NCBI GenBank assembly: GCA_035653615.1
Contig: DASRBN010000012.1
Span: 1 to 64,000 of the forward strand
Reading direction: 5' to 3'
Source: Ktedonobacteraceae bacterium
GTDB lineage: Bacteria; Chloroflexota; Ktedonobacteria; Ktedonobacterales; Ktedonobacteraceae
Length of the DNA: 64,000 nt
Part shown: positions 16,983-26,124 of the stretch, piece after piece
Layout of the letters: the number at the start of each line of letters is the position of its first letter
How positions within the stretch are numbered: the stretch's first letter is position 1
The notes under the pieces: generated by a model
Told to the model about the DNA's origin: nothing
The model's input: the letters and a program-made list of their open reading frames with translations, nothing else
The model's database searches: none
Position numbers and translations under genes: made by a program

Positions 16983-19955
16983 CACACCCCTCATTGCTCC
17001 CTCATCCTGGCTCTGAATAGCCTTTAACACCCTTTCAGGCGTCAGCGGTATTTGTCGTATGCGGAACCCTAGCGCATCGGCGACGGCGTTTGCCACGGCT
17101 GGGGCCATGCCGTCGATGGGTATTTCGGCGATGGCTTTGGCGCCAAATGGACCAAAAGGATCGCTGGTTTCAACGATGTAGGTCTCCATCTGCGGCATAT
17201 CGGGCGCACTGAAGATGCGATAATCGCTGAAATTGGTGGTGAGTAGCGCCCCGTGTTGGTCGTAAAGCATCTCTTCACACACGCCATAGCCGAGGGCCTG
17301 GGTCGCACCGCCCTCGATCTGCCCCTCTGCGGTGATGGGGTTGATGACGCGCCCGGCATCAATCGCTGAGACGGCCTTGAGAACGCGTACAACGCCGGTT
17401 TCGGTGTCTACCTCGACCTCCGCTCCCTGTGCGGCAAAAGGCGGCGGCGAGTCATAGCTCATCCAGGAAGCCGTGGCCATAATCTGCTGCTGATTTTCGA
17501 TGTGCAGCGAATGTAAGGCGACCTGCGAAACGGTGACTGTCTGCCCATTGGGAGCGGTGATGATGCGATCCTTGATGGTCAACGTTTCGGGGTTGGCTTT
17601 CAACATGCTGCCCGCGACCGCCAGTATCTGCTGGCGTACCTGTTCGGCCGCTTTTTTCGTTGCGCCGCCACTGATATAGGTGGTTGAAGAGGCGTAGGCG
17701 CCAGTATCAAACGGCGTGAAATCGGTGTCCGAGGAGTGCATGATGATATCTTCGACGCGCACGCCCAGCACTTCGGCGGCAATCTGCGCGATCACCGTAT
17801 CGGAGCCGGTGCCGATATCGGTCGCACCCACCAGCACATTGAAGGAACCATCATCATTGAGCTTGATGCTGGCTCCGCCCATGTCCAATCCGGCGATGGC
17901 GGTGCCGTGCATGGCGAGCGATACGCCGACGCCCCGGCGCAGGCGTTCCGTGCCGCCCTTATTCTTACCGCGCTTCTCTTTCCAGTCAAGCCGCTCCTCG
18001 ACGATTTGCAGGCATTGGGGCAGGCCGCAGCTTTCGATGATCTGCGTATAGCCCTCTTTGCCCTCGCCCAGAACTTTGGCAAGCGGATTTTCCTCGCCCT
18101 GTTGAATCCAGTTTTTGCGGCGCAGTTCCAGTGCGTCCATGCCGAGTTGCTTTGCGATCTCGTCGATATGGCTTTCGAGCGCGAAGAAGCCCTGTGGTAC
18201 GCCGTAGCCGCGAAACGCGCCAGGGGGCGGCAGGTTGGTATAGACAACATCGGCCACAAAACGAATATTGGGACAGGGATACATCGGCAGCGTTTTCGAG
18301 CCGGTATTGCTCTGCACGGTAAGCGAGTGCGTCCCGTAGGCGCCGGTATTGGCAAGCAGTTCCATCGAGTTGGCGATGATAGTGCCGTCACGCATGACAC
18401 CGGTCTTCATGCGAAGAATCTGGGGGTGGCGCGAACGGCTGCTGCGGAACTCCTCGGCGCGCGATAATTCCAGCTTCACGGGCCGATTTGTAGCGATGGT
18501 CAAGAGCGCGCAGATATCCTCGATCAAGACCTCCTGCTTAACGCCGAAGCCGCCACCGATGCGCGGCTTGACGACGCGAATGCGCCGCGGGGGCAGGCCG
18601 ATGACCGGTGCGATAATACGCCGCACGTGGTAAGGCACCTGCGTGCTGGTGCGCACAACCAGCCGGTCATCTTCATCCCAATAGGTGATGACAATGTGCG
18701 TTTCGATAGGCGTCTGCTGCACCTGCGGAACAATATATTCGCCTTCGACGACCAGGTCCGATTCGGCAAAGCCGCGCTCTACGTCGCCGACCTCCGCTTC
18801 CAGGTGCGCGGCGATGTTGCGCGAGGCATCGTGGATGCGATAGGACTCTGGTTCAGGATGAATGCGCGGGGCATCGGGGTCCATGGCTTTACGTGGATCG
18901 AGCAGGGCCGGCAAAACCTCGTAATCGACCTGAATGAGCCTGAGAGCCTGTTCGGCAATTTCCGGCGTCTCGGCGGCAACGGCGGCGACGCGGTCGCCCA
19001 CGAAGCGCACGCGATTGTCCAGGCAATATTGATCGTGCGGGCCGGGTTCGGGCCAGGATTGTCCGGCGGTTGTATAGGGGATGCGCGGCACATCCTTATA
19101 GGTGAGAACGGCATGCACTCCCGGTAGCGCACGGGCCTGGGATACATCGATATCGCGAATGATGGCATGGGCGTGCGGGCTGGTCAGCAAGCGCGCATAG
19201 AGCATACCGCGCAAATCAATATCATCAACAAAGGCAGGTTTGCCGGTGGCCAGCTTGACGGCATCCACCTTGCGCTCGGCCTTGCCAACGACGCTCAGTT
19301 CAGTGGAGACGCGCGTATCGACGAGCGTTGCAATTCCACCACCCGACGCCTCTTTGCCTGAACCATGTCCGGCAGGCTTGTCTTCTACATCAGGGTTGGT
19401 CGCACCATGTTCGGCATGCTCAAGGGGGGAGCGTCCGGGGTCCCAGGGACGAAAGTTCTCATTGGAGTTGGGGCGGCTGATCGGTTCTACCGTCTCGCCG
19501 CGCATAATGGCAGCGGCCCGTAAAACGGCCTGGACGGGCTTGACGTAGCCGGTGCAGCGACACAGATTGCCGGAGATGGCATCGCGAACCTCTTCTTCCG
19601 TTGGCCGCGGATTGCGTTTGAGCAGCGCGTAGGCGGAAAGCAGCATACCGGGCGTGCAGAAGCCACATTGAATGGCGCCAGTATCGATAAATGCCTCTTG
19701 CAATGGATGCAGCTGGCGCGCATTGCCCAGGCTCTCAACGGTGGTTAATGTGCAGCCGCCTGCCTGCGCCGCCAGCGTGACGCAACCTGGACGCGGCACG
19801 CCATCGACCAGCACAGTGCAGGCTCCGCATTCTCCGGTCTCACAGCCATGCTTAACACTGAAATAGCCTTCGTTGCGCAGCGTCGTCATTAATGATTGGT
19901 TCGGGTCAACATCCATGCTTCTGACGACGCCATTGATGCGTAATTCTAATTCCAT
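16980..19955 (-). CDS. xdhD: xanthine dehydrogenase, fused 2Fe-2S and molybdopterin subunits (XdhD type)
   Basis: A 991-residue molybdenum hydroxylase that would hydroxylate purines (hypoxanthine/xanthine). The first 150 residues hold two [2Fe-2S] clusters: C38, C43, C46, C58 of plant-ferredoxin type, then C97, C100, C132, C134 (CGFC and CRC). After a poorly conserved linker (about 160-215) comes the aldehyde oxidase/xanthine dehydrogenase molybdopterin domain, with IGGGFGVKQE, PPPGAFRGYG and a late FGPFGAKAIAEIP motif holding the catalytic glutamate. The fusion order is that of E. coli XdhD and the selenium-dependent group. The FAD domain is a separate gene 3 bases upstream. Confidence 0.92.
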   Translation of the reverse strand: MELELRINGVVRSMDVDPNQSLMTTLRNEGYFSVKHGCETGECGACTVLVDGVPRPGCVTLAAQAGGCTLTTVESLGNARQLHPLQEAFIDTGAIQCGFCTPGMLLSAYALLKRNPRPTEEEVRDAISGNLCRCTGYVKPVQAVLRAAAIMRGETVEPISRPNSNENFRPWDPGRSPLEHAEHGATNPDVEDKPAGHGSGKEASGGGIATLVDTRVSTELSVVGKAERKVDAVKLATGKPAFVDDIDLRGMLYARLLTSPHAHAIIRDIDVSQARALPGVHAVLTYKDVPRIPYTTAGQSWPEPGPHDQYCLDNRVRFVGDRVAAVAAETPEIAEQALRLIQVDYEVLPALLDPRKAMDPDAPRIHPEPESYRIHDASRNIAAHLEAEVGDVERGFAESDLVVEGEYIVPQVQQTPIETHIVITYWDEDDRLVVRTSTQVPYHVRRIIAPVIGLPPRRIRVVKPRIGGGFGVKQEVLIEDICALLTIATNRPVKLELSRAEEFRSSRSRHPQILRMKTGVMRDGTIIANSMELLANTGAYGTHSLTVQSNTGSKTLPMYPCPNIRFVADVVYTNLPPPGAFRGYGVPQGFFALESHIDEIAKQLGMDALELRRKNWIQQGEENPLAKVLGEGKEGYTQIIESCGLPQCLQIVEERLDWKEKRGKNKGGTERLRRGVGVSLAMHGTAIAGLDMGGASIKLNDDGSFNVLVGATDIGTGSDTVIAQIAAEVLGVRVEDIIMHSSDTDFTPFDTGAYASSTTYISGGATKKAAEQVRQQILAVAGSMLKANPETLTIKDRIITAPNGQTVTVSQVALHSLHIENQQQIMATASWMSYDSPPPFAAQGAEVEVDTETGVVRVLKAVSAIDAGRVINPITAEGQIEGGATQALGYGVCEEMLYDQHGALLTTNFSDYRIFSAPDMPQMETYIVETSDPFGPFGAKAIAEIPIDGMAPAVANAVADALGFRIRQIPLTPERVLKAIQSQDEGAMRGV

Positions 19956-19958
19956 ATA

Positions 19959-20969
19959 TTATGACCTTCCGTAGGGACTGCTTTGATTGCGTCCAGCCAT
20001 ACCTCGCCAGCGCGAAATATTGGCAGCCTCTTCGAGCGCGCGATAGGCCAGGTGCATACCGCTTAAATGCCGGTAATCACTGCTGGCGCGAAAATCGGAT
20101 GGTGGCCGGAACTCGGCCATGCCGGACTCAACGGCGCGCTGCAGCGAGAAAATTGGCTTATCCGTTCCCTCATTTTGAGCGGCTGTCGCTGCCTCAACGG
20201 GCTGTCCCAGCAGTTGCTTTTCAACTGCTTGCAAGCGTACCGGTTCCATATTGACTCCGCCCAACGCCAACCGCACCTGGCTATAAACACCATCTTTTAT
20301 CTCGACAAGGGCGGCAACGTTTAATAGCGCGATATCCGTGGGCGTGCGTCCTACGCGCAGGAAGGACGTACCACAGGTATAATTTGGGCGGGCGACGATG
20401 ACCTCGATAATCAGTTCGCTGGCACGGCGCTCCCTGCTCAGGAAATTACACGCGACACGACGCTCCTGCTTGCCCTTGAAGGTGACGCCGGAAAGCGCCA
20501 GCCCGGGACGTTCGACGGTGCCTGCGCCCAGGTTCACCTGTGTTTTCGAGGCGGAACGCAGTACTACCTCGGTATCGAGAATGGCCAGCGCGGTAAGTAG
20601 ATCGGCTCGTGAAGCGATGCCTGCGCCCAATGTGCCGCCAAGTGTGGCGCTCTCACGAATGACGCGCGAGGGCGAAGAGGCCTGGGCCGCCCGCGAGAGC
20701 AATCCAACGGCAAACTCTTTGAGGAGCGGCGAATCCACCATTGCTTGCAGGGTCGTCATCGCGCCGATATGCACGCCGCGCGCGTCCTCAGAAATATAGG
20801 CCAGCTCGAGATCGCGCAAATCGACCACAGCCTGAATGGTATCATCCACCAGGCCAAGCAAATAGGTGCCACCGGCCAGGGGGACGGTTTTCGTATCGTT
20901 GCGGGCCAGCAGCAGCAAGGCCTGATCGATATCCTCCGGCCAGTTATATTCGAGCAAATTCAGCAACAT
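19959..20969 (-). CDS. FAD-binding subunit of xanthine dehydrogenase (YgfM-like)
   Basis: A 336-residue protein of the CO dehydrogenase flavoprotein/xanthine dehydrogenase FAD family. FAD contacts are seen in PLAGGTYLLG (about residue 30) and SATLGGTLGAG (about 107-117), and a C-terminal RLALGGVNMEPVR segment fits the CO_deh_flav_C domain. It would pass electrons from the iron-sulfur clusters of the neighbouring XdhD to NAD+ or another acceptor. It is 3 bases upstream of xdhD and 5 bases downstream of adenine deaminase, so the three are one operon. Confidence 0.88.
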   Translation of the reverse strand: MLLNLLEYNWPEDIDQALLLLARNDTKTVPLAGGTYLLGLVDDTIQAVVDLRDLELAYISEDARGVHIGAMTTLQAMVDSPLLKEFAVGLLSRAAQASSPSRVIRESATLGGTLGAGIASRADLLTALAILDTEVVLRSASKTQVNLGAGTVERPGLALSGVTFKGKQERRVACNFLSRERRASELIIEVIVARPNYTCGTSFLRVGRTPTDIALLNVAALVEIKDGVYSQVRLALGGVNMEPVRLQAVEKQLLGQPVEAATAAQNEGTDKPIFSLQRAVESGMAEFRPPSDFRASSDYRHLSGMHLAYRALEEAANISRWRGMAGRNQSSPYGRS

Positions 20970-20974
20970 TGATT

Positions 20975-22702
20975 TTACCTTTGTAGTGGCAGCAATGTGA
21001 ACGTTTCAACATCAATCAGCCCCTGGTCGGTCAATTTCAGCGCCGGAATGACCGACAGCGAGAGGAAGCTGAGCGTCATACACGGATGTTCGAGCCTGCA
21101 ACCAAGCTCAGCAGCAGCAGCATCCAGGGCTTCCAATTGCTGCACCAGTTCGGCGGCAGGTAGTGGCGAGACGAGCCCACCCAACGGCAAGGGTACGCTG
21201 GCACGCACTTCCCCATCGACCACGCAGGCAAAGCCGCCGCCCATTTCTTCGAGAACCTGGGCGGCTCGCAAAATATCGCCGTCGTTCGCGCCCGCTACAA
21301 CCAGGTTATGCGCGTCATGCGCTACGCTGGAAGCGACTGCTCCTTTGCGCAACCCGAAGCCCTTGACCAGGCCCAGGCCTACTTTGCCGCTGGCATGGTG
21401 CCGTTCAATGACGACGAGTTTGAGCAAATCGCGTTCCGGGTCGGCGACAATCTCGCCATTCCTGATGGGGGCCTCTTCCCGCAGGTGTTTTGTGGTGATC
21501 TGCCCAGGCTCAATGCCGATCACCTCGACCATTCCAGGCTTACCTGGGATGCGCAGGTCTGCCTCATGGATAGCGCCAACATGGATGGTGCCGGTGACGC
21601 TTGAAAAATCCATGGAAGGTACATCTGCCAGCAAGTGGCCATGCTGCACAACCAGCTTCCCATCCTTGTACACCGATTCGACCTGAAAGGTGTTGAGGTC
21701 ATCCAGCACCACCAGGTCGGCGATAAAGCCGGGGGCAATGGCACCACGATCATACAGCCGGAAATATTGGGCAGTATTATAGGAAGCGAGACGAATGGCT
21801 TCGACCGCATCGAGTCCGAGTTCGATTGCGCGGCGTACCATGGAATCGATATGCCCGCGCGTGGTCAAATCCAGCGGGTCGCGGTCATCGGTGACAAAGA
21901 AGACGCGCGGCGGATGCAGCTCTTTGACCAGCGGCAGCAACGTATCCAGGTTGCGCGCCGCCGACCCTTCGCGAATCATCAGCCACATACCCAGGCGAAT
22001 GCGCTGGCGAGCCTCTTCAAGCGTCGTGCATTCGTGGTCGGACATGATACCGGCGGCGGCGTAGGCGCACAAATCGCGATCATTCAGCCCCGGCGCGTGT
22101 CCATCGACGACCAGCCCATGCTCGCGAGTAGCAACGATCTTTGCCAGCACCTGCTCATCGCCTTGCAGCACGCCCGGCATGTTCATCATCTCAGCCAGGC
22201 CCAACACGCGCTCATCTTCCAACAAAGGCAGGAGATCAGCAGCCATCAGTACCTGGTAAGGACTTTCAAAGGACGAAGCGGGGACACAGGATGAGAGCAT
22301 GACATAGGCGGTAAGTGGCAGATTGCGCCCCGATTCAAGGACGTAGCGAATGCCCGCGACTCCCATCACATTGGCGAACTCGTGCGGGTCAAGCATGACG
22401 ACGGTAACACCACGGGGTACGACGATGCGAGCGAATTCGGGCAGGACAAGCATCGTGCTTTCAATGTGCATGTGACCATCGATCAATCCGGGAGCCAGCC
22501 AGCGGCCCTGCAAATCACGCTCCTCGTTGCCCCGGTAGCCATTGTTTGAGGCATTTATTCCGACCACACGCCCGCCATCGATAGCAACATCAGCGAGGTA
22601 ACATTCTCCGCTACAAACATTCACGAGCCTGGCATTACGCAGCACCAGCTCTGCGGGCAATTGCCCACGCGCAATCTGGATGCGACGTTGAAGTTCGTCC
22701 AT
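20975..22702 (-). CDS. ade: adenine deaminase
   Basis: A 575-residue amidohydrolase converting adenine to hypoxanthine and ammonia. The HxH metal motif is at H77/H79 (GLIDGHMHIEST), followed by VMLDPHEFANV and VDGHAPGL, typical of the AdeC group. The C-terminal beta domain (VARDAHNLVV-like, here VAHDAHNLVVAG) is complete. ATG at 22702 with GGAGGAAG upstream is chosen over a longer frame to 22756. It is the first gene of the purine cluster and feeds hypoxanthine to the xanthine dehydrogenase downstream. Confidence 0.93.
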   Translation of the reverse strand: MDELQRRIQIARGQLPAELVLRNARLVNVCSGECYLADVAIDGGRVVGINASNNGYRGNEERDLQGRWLAPGLIDGHMHIESTMLVLPEFARIVVPRGVTVVMLDPHEFANVMGVAGIRYVLESGRNLPLTAYVMLSSCVPASSFESPYQVLMAADLLPLLEDERVLGLAEMMNMPGVLQGDEQVLAKIVATREHGLVVDGHAPGLNDRDLCAYAAAGIMSDHECTTLEEARQRIRLGMWLMIREGSAARNLDTLLPLVKELHPPRVFFVTDDRDPLDLTTRGHIDSMVRRAIELGLDAVEAIRLASYNTAQYFRLYDRGAIAPGFIADLVVLDDLNTFQVESVYKDGKLVVQHGHLLADVPSMDFSSVTGTIHVGAIHEADLRIPGKPGMVEVIGIEPGQITTKHLREEAPIRNGEIVADPERDLLKLVVIERHHASGKVGLGLVKGFGLRKGAVASSVAHDAHNLVVAGANDGDILRAAQVLEEMGGGFACVVDGEVRASVPLPLGGLVSPLPAAELVQQLEALDAAAAELGCRLEHPCMTLSFLSLSVIPALKLTDQGLIDVETFTLLPLQR

Positions 22703-22887
22703 AAAACAACTTCCTCCGTGTCTAACATAGGATATGTTGCATGTTTTACTGGACATCCTATCAGAAACCCGGCAAATCGTCGAGGGTTCAGGTAGAAGGC
22801 TACCGGTGATGAAGACGTTGTAGTTAAGTATACTCCCTTTAAGGGGGTTGTGGAACGCTTTTCCACTGGACGGGATAAGGAGAACCG

Positions 22888-23080
22888 ATGAATATCGTCG
22901 CTTATCAAGTTGACTGCTCTTGCGGGCGGCGCAGTACTCGGTGCGCTGCTGGCACGCTGGCTCGATGAGGTAGCGACAACACGTGCTGAAGAGCGGTCAG
23001 AACGCGATAGAACACGCTACGCGCAGGGACTTTCACCGATTGCTGATGAGGGCAGGAATAGGCAGGGAACACAGCAGTAA
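22888..23080 (+). pseudogene. small membrane-anchored ORF, possibly frameshifted
   Basis: ATG at 22888 has a good AAGGAG site but its frame stops after 26 codons. A second frame, open from about 22893 to TAA at 23078-23080, reads like a real small protein: LTALAGGAVLGALLARW, a membrane-like helix, then a charged RAEERSERDRTR tail. Either translation begins at TTG 22910 or a one-base shift separates start and body. It would be about 55 residues. Function unknown. The 180 bases after it, up to the next gene, hold nothing I recognise. Confidence 0.3.
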
Positions 23081-23260
23081 CAATGTAGCTACATTACCAT
23101 GATACCTGCAAGCAATGTCATCAAAAGCATTAGCTAACACGATGTGCGAGGAAAACCTTTCTGTTGCTCTGCATCCTAAGAAAAAAGTGAATCACAATTT
23201 TTCGCGAGTCCTGAAATTTGTAGCCTCCGTTACCAAGTTTTCCAACCAATATTGGCAATA

Positions 23261-24013
23261 CTAGCTTGACGAATTGGTTAGGACCCTGATGGTGTACGCT
23301 GTCTGTACCCAGGCAGAAAAATCGCGATTTTTCTGCCTTTCTACCAATGCGTACCCATCCCTATACGGTTGCACGGGAACAAGTGGGGTCGGCTGGGAAT
23401 CGACGTCCAATAGAGCCCAGCTGGTCCCATCAAAATTACCAAGAAACCAGCCGCGCTGAACAGAAGTGACCACCGTAACCCATTTGCCGCTACTAAAGAG
23501 CCCCTTCTTCAGTTGGCTCTCGATCTGATAGATAGCGACAGGCTCCTCTTTGCTAGAGAGGAGGGCCTTTCTCGCTGCACCCGACAGCAAGTATTCACGA
23601 GCTTCAACGGCTTCGGCTCGCTGTCTGGCTCGCTTCGCTTCCTCTGAGGAATTATCGAAACAAGGTCTACATCTAGGAACGTAGATTTCTGGCTGAAAAA
23701 CTGTTGTGGGAAGTCGCTCAAATATCCTGTGTGTGGCACAGATAGCTCGCTTACAGATACCACAATGATCAACCGCAGTAACACCGCAGTTGTCTACTTC
23801 GCATCGTTGCTTGCCTTCTTCAGTCTTAGGAAAGCAAGGGGCGCAGGTATCCGTATAGACACGCTGCAAGAAGCGAGCTCTGTGCGTATCACAGAAAGCA
23901 TGTCCACAAAAAACACAACGACCAACTGCGATAACCCCGCAAGCTTGTCCGTTTTCAAGCTGTACCTCGCACACGGCTGGCGTTGCTACTCTCTGAATCG
24001 TCTCTTCATCCAT
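23261..24013 (-). CDS. tandem B-box-like zinc protein
   Basis: A 250-residue protein with two similar cysteine/histidine modules: C15, C25, C33, C36, C41, H44 with C57/C60, then C71, C76, C84, C87, C92, H95 with a later CRPC pair. Each module has the CxxC then C-x2-H (CDTHR, CATHR) spacing of B-box-type zinc fingers, and they are clearly repeats of one another. The C-terminal half (about 140-250) is unrecognised, with a KRALLSSKEEP-like helix and a KWVTVVTSVQRGWFLG beta segment. ATG at 24013 is chosen over 24064 because of a nearby AGAGGAG site. Probably a scaffold or binding protein; no enzyme motif. Confidence 0.6.
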   Translation of the reverse strand: MDEETIQRVATPAVCEVQLENGQACGVIAVGRCVFCGHAFCDTHRARFLQRVYTDTCAPCFPKTEEGKQRCEVDNCGVTAVDHCGICKRAICATHRIFERLPTTVFQPEIYVPRCRPCFDNSSEEAKRARQRAEAVEAREYLLSGAARKALLSSKEEPVAIYQIESQLKKGLFSSGKWVTVVTSVQRGWFLGNFDGTSWALLDVDSQPTPLVPVQPYRDGYALVERQKNRDFSAWVQTAYTIRVLTNSSS

Positions 24014-24288
24014 ATTATCCCCACTCCTCTCATTGTGTCTGTCTAGTGCATCTACACTTGACATGTTCGGGTTTGGCTACTATACTCTTCCCACGCAGAA
24101 GCGGCAGGAACTGGACCTTTTCCCAACTTCCCGCTGGGGATTCCTGTGGAAATAGCTCATATGGATGAGCTACAAGCGCCTTTCCATGCTCCTCTCTGAC
24201 ACCGCGGTGTCATGGCGCTTGAAACTAGAAAACTTGCACATCGGGTTAGCTAAGACTTATGAGTGGCCTATATAGAGGGCAGCGCGGC

Positions 24289-25242
24289 TTATGTCAGATT
24301 ATCGACTAATCTGCGGGCGACGTGTAGCCATTCCTCAGATACGTCATCAGGCACAGAACACCCGTTTGCCAGGATGAACTTTCGTCCTTTTGTCTGACTG
24401 ATTGCTGAGAGGATTTCGTTTTCCAGTTCGGTTTCGCTACCGTGCGTGAGCGGGCCGCGCTCCCATAGGCCACCCATCAGGCATTTATCGGTAAGGGTTT
24501 GAGCTTCGCTGAGGCTTGGTCCTGTAATGCGGTCGCTCCAACTCATGACCGAGACGGGATAATCGGTGAAGGCTTCGAAGTAGATTTCATCACCGGTCTG
24601 CGTAGGGTCGGCATGGACGTGGACGGCATTGAGCCAGCCATTGCCCGCGCCCTCTAACGCATGGAGATCGTAAGGGCGTCCGATGCGCGCATACTCCTCG
24701 CGCGTAAAGTCGGCGCTGGTCGCTCCCATACAGGAGAAGAAGATGCCGCTCGCGCCGGTCTCGATGGCCGCTTCCATGAGCCTGCGCAAGTTGGCCGCGA
24801 TGGTACCCAATCCTTCCTCAAACGGTTCGGGATTCTGGCGTGCAACCTCGATGGCCTTTTGCTTGCCCATGAAGCGCAGCACATAGGTCAACGGGCTGAA
24901 GAGGGTCAGCAGGATCGGATAATCATTGCCCAGGCGCGAGCGAAGTGCGCGAATGCATGTGAGCTGCTCCGCGAACATAGGTGTATCCAGGTCAAGGCGG
25001 GGTAGCATTTGTACCTGTTCGGCCTCGACCAGCGGCTCCGAAGGCGCCGGATAGGGCAGGTCAGGCATGATCTTGGCGATATCTAAATGAAACTTCTCGA
25101 CGAAAAACTCTATTGTGTAGGCTGCCAGTCGTTCGCCGGAACCCTCCGGTTTGAAGTGATGCCAGAAACAGATTGGTACGCGATCTACATGCTCACCCTT
25201 TACTGCGGCGCGAACACGTTCCCCAGGTGTCATACTTGCCAT
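24289..25242 (-). CDS. URO-D family protein (uroporphyrinogen decarboxylase-like)
   Basis: A 317-residue TIM-barrel protein of the uroporphyrinogen decarboxylase/corrinoid methyltransferase superfamily: MTPGERVRAAVKGEHVDRVP at the N-terminus, IMPDLPYP, and a C-terminal KFILANGCSVPDDVSEE segment typical of the family. It lacks the substrate-arginine motif of true HemE, and heme genes are not nearby, so it is more likely one of the many uncharacterised members, some of which move methyl groups or demethylate aromatic ethers. The start has GAGGG upstream. It stands alone, with 220 bases of plain intergenic DNA on its downstream side. Confidence 0.75.
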   Translation of the reverse strand: MASMTPGERVRAAVKGEHVDRVPICFWHHFKPEGSGERLAAYTIEFFVEKFHLDIAKIMPDLPYPAPSEPLVEAEQVQMLPRLDLDTPMFAEQLTCIRALRSRLGNDYPILLTLFSPLTYVLRFMGKQKAIEVARQNPEPFEEGLGTIAANLRRLMEAAIETGASGIFFSCMGATSADFTREEYARIGRPYDLHALEGAGNGWLNAVHVHADPTQTGDEIYFEAFTDYPVSVMSWSDRITGPSLSEAQTLTDKCLMGGLWERGPLTHGSETELENEILSAISQTKGRKFILANGCSVPDDVSEEWLHVARRLVDNLT

Positions 25243-25268
25243 ACGTTATCCCTCAAAATAGTTGTTCT

Positions 25269-25295
25269 CTGGCATCCGCGAGGGATGCCACTACA
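25269..25295. repeat. family D palindrome, compact copy
   Basis: GGCATCC (25271-25277) and GGATGCC (25283-25289) form a small hairpin, followed by ACTACA. This is the simplest copy of family D in the window. Confidence 0.65.
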
Positions 25296-25370
25296 TTTCA
25301 CATAGTTCCCACGAATTATATCACGTTTCGGTCCCGGTCTTTATGAAATTTTCTCACCGAAAGGGGAGTG

Positions 25371-25464
25371 CTGTAGGGACAGCGGCTGGTTCCTGTCCTG
25401 GCTGGGGTCCTGGTTCCTGTGCTGCACCCCCTGAGAGGACAGGGACCAGCCACTGTCCCTACAG
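25371..25464. repeat. family C palindrome, full copy
   Basis: Two 29-base arms (25371-25399 and 25436-25464) complementary at 27 of 29 positions. The arm begins CTGTAGGGACAGCGGCTGG and ends TCCTGTCCT. It lies just upstream of the toxin-antitoxin promoter. Confidence 0.8.
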
Positions 25465-25499
25465 GTCTTTTCAGTCGCCCAGTGGATGCGATCTCAGCA

Positions 25500-25528
25500 T
25501 TGTAAGCAGGGAGCGGACTTGGTATAAT
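25500..25528 (+). promoter_or_regulatory. sigma-70-type promoter of the toxin-antitoxin operon
   Basis: TTGTAA at 25500-25505 and a perfect TATAAT at 25523-25528, spaced by 17 bases, lie about 35 bases before the first antitoxin start. Antitoxins of this type usually repress their own promoter, but no clear operator palindrome was found over it. Confidence 0.65.
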
Positions 25529-25561
25529 GTGTCTGTACAAATTACTAGACAGGAGGCAGCT

Positions 25562-25846
25562 ATGAAATCATTCGAGATTGACGAGTTATACGAAGTAGAC
25601 AAGTTAAAGCAACGTATAGAAGAGATATTGCGTATGGTTGAGGAAAAGGGGGAATCTATAGATGTGACTAGAGGCGGTAAAGTGATTGCACATCTGATAC
25701 CGGCAAGTGAGCCAGAAAAGCCGGTCAAAAGGGACTCTCAGGATTTCCTGGAGCGACTTGATCGGTTAGCTGCCGAGATTGGTGCAGCCTGGAAAGGAAA
25801 TATGGATGCGGTTGAGGCAGTGCGTGATGTAAGACGAGATCTATGA
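25562..25846 (+). CDS. Phd/YefM-like antitoxin, first copy
   Basis: A 94-residue protein with the Phd-type core: a helix (LKQRIEEILRMVEEKG) followed by DVTRGGKVIAHLIP, the beta-hairpin that gives DNA binding in this family. The C-terminal helix (FLERLDRLAAEIG, ending VRDVRRDL) would wrap the toxin. ATG at 25562 has AGGAGG at 25551-25556. Its stop overlaps the start of a second, similar antitoxin gene. Expected to repress the operon and neutralise the PIN toxin. Confidence 0.75.
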   Translation: MKSFEIDELYEVDKLKQRIEEILRMVEEKGESIDVTRGGKVIAHLIPASEPEKPVKRDSQDFLERLDRLAAEIGAAWKGNMDAVEAVRDVRRDL

Positions 25847-26124
25847 TAAGAGGCACCTATGAAGACTCTCAGGCAAACGAATTCATTGAACATATCAACG
25901 AAGTTTTACGCATGGTTAAAGAACAGGGCGAAACCATTGCGGTTACTGAACAGGGCAAGGTCATTGCCCGTGTAGTGCCGACAAATGAACAAAAATCTTC
26001 CTTCGCAGAGAGAGATGCCGCTGCCTGGGAGGATTTGAAAAGGATAGCCTCAGAACTTGGCCCTTATTGGCCTGAAAATACTGATGTAGTTGAAATAGTG
26101 CATGATATCAGGCGTGATTTATAA
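25843..26124 (+). CDS. Phd/YefM-like antitoxin, second copy
   Basis: A 93-residue paralogue of the gene before it: NEVLRMVKEQGETIAVTEQG and KVIARVVP align with the first copy, and both end in (V/I)RRDL-type tails. It overlaps the first antitoxin by 4 bases (ATGA) and the toxin by one base (TAATG). The divergence between the copies is considerable, so the duplication is not recent. Either both bind the single toxin or one has taken a different partner. Confidence 0.72.
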   Translation: MIRGTYEDSQANEFIEHINEVLRMVKEQGETIAVTEQGKVIARVVPTNEQKSSFAERDAAAWEDLKRIASELGPYWPENTDVVEIVHDIRRDL

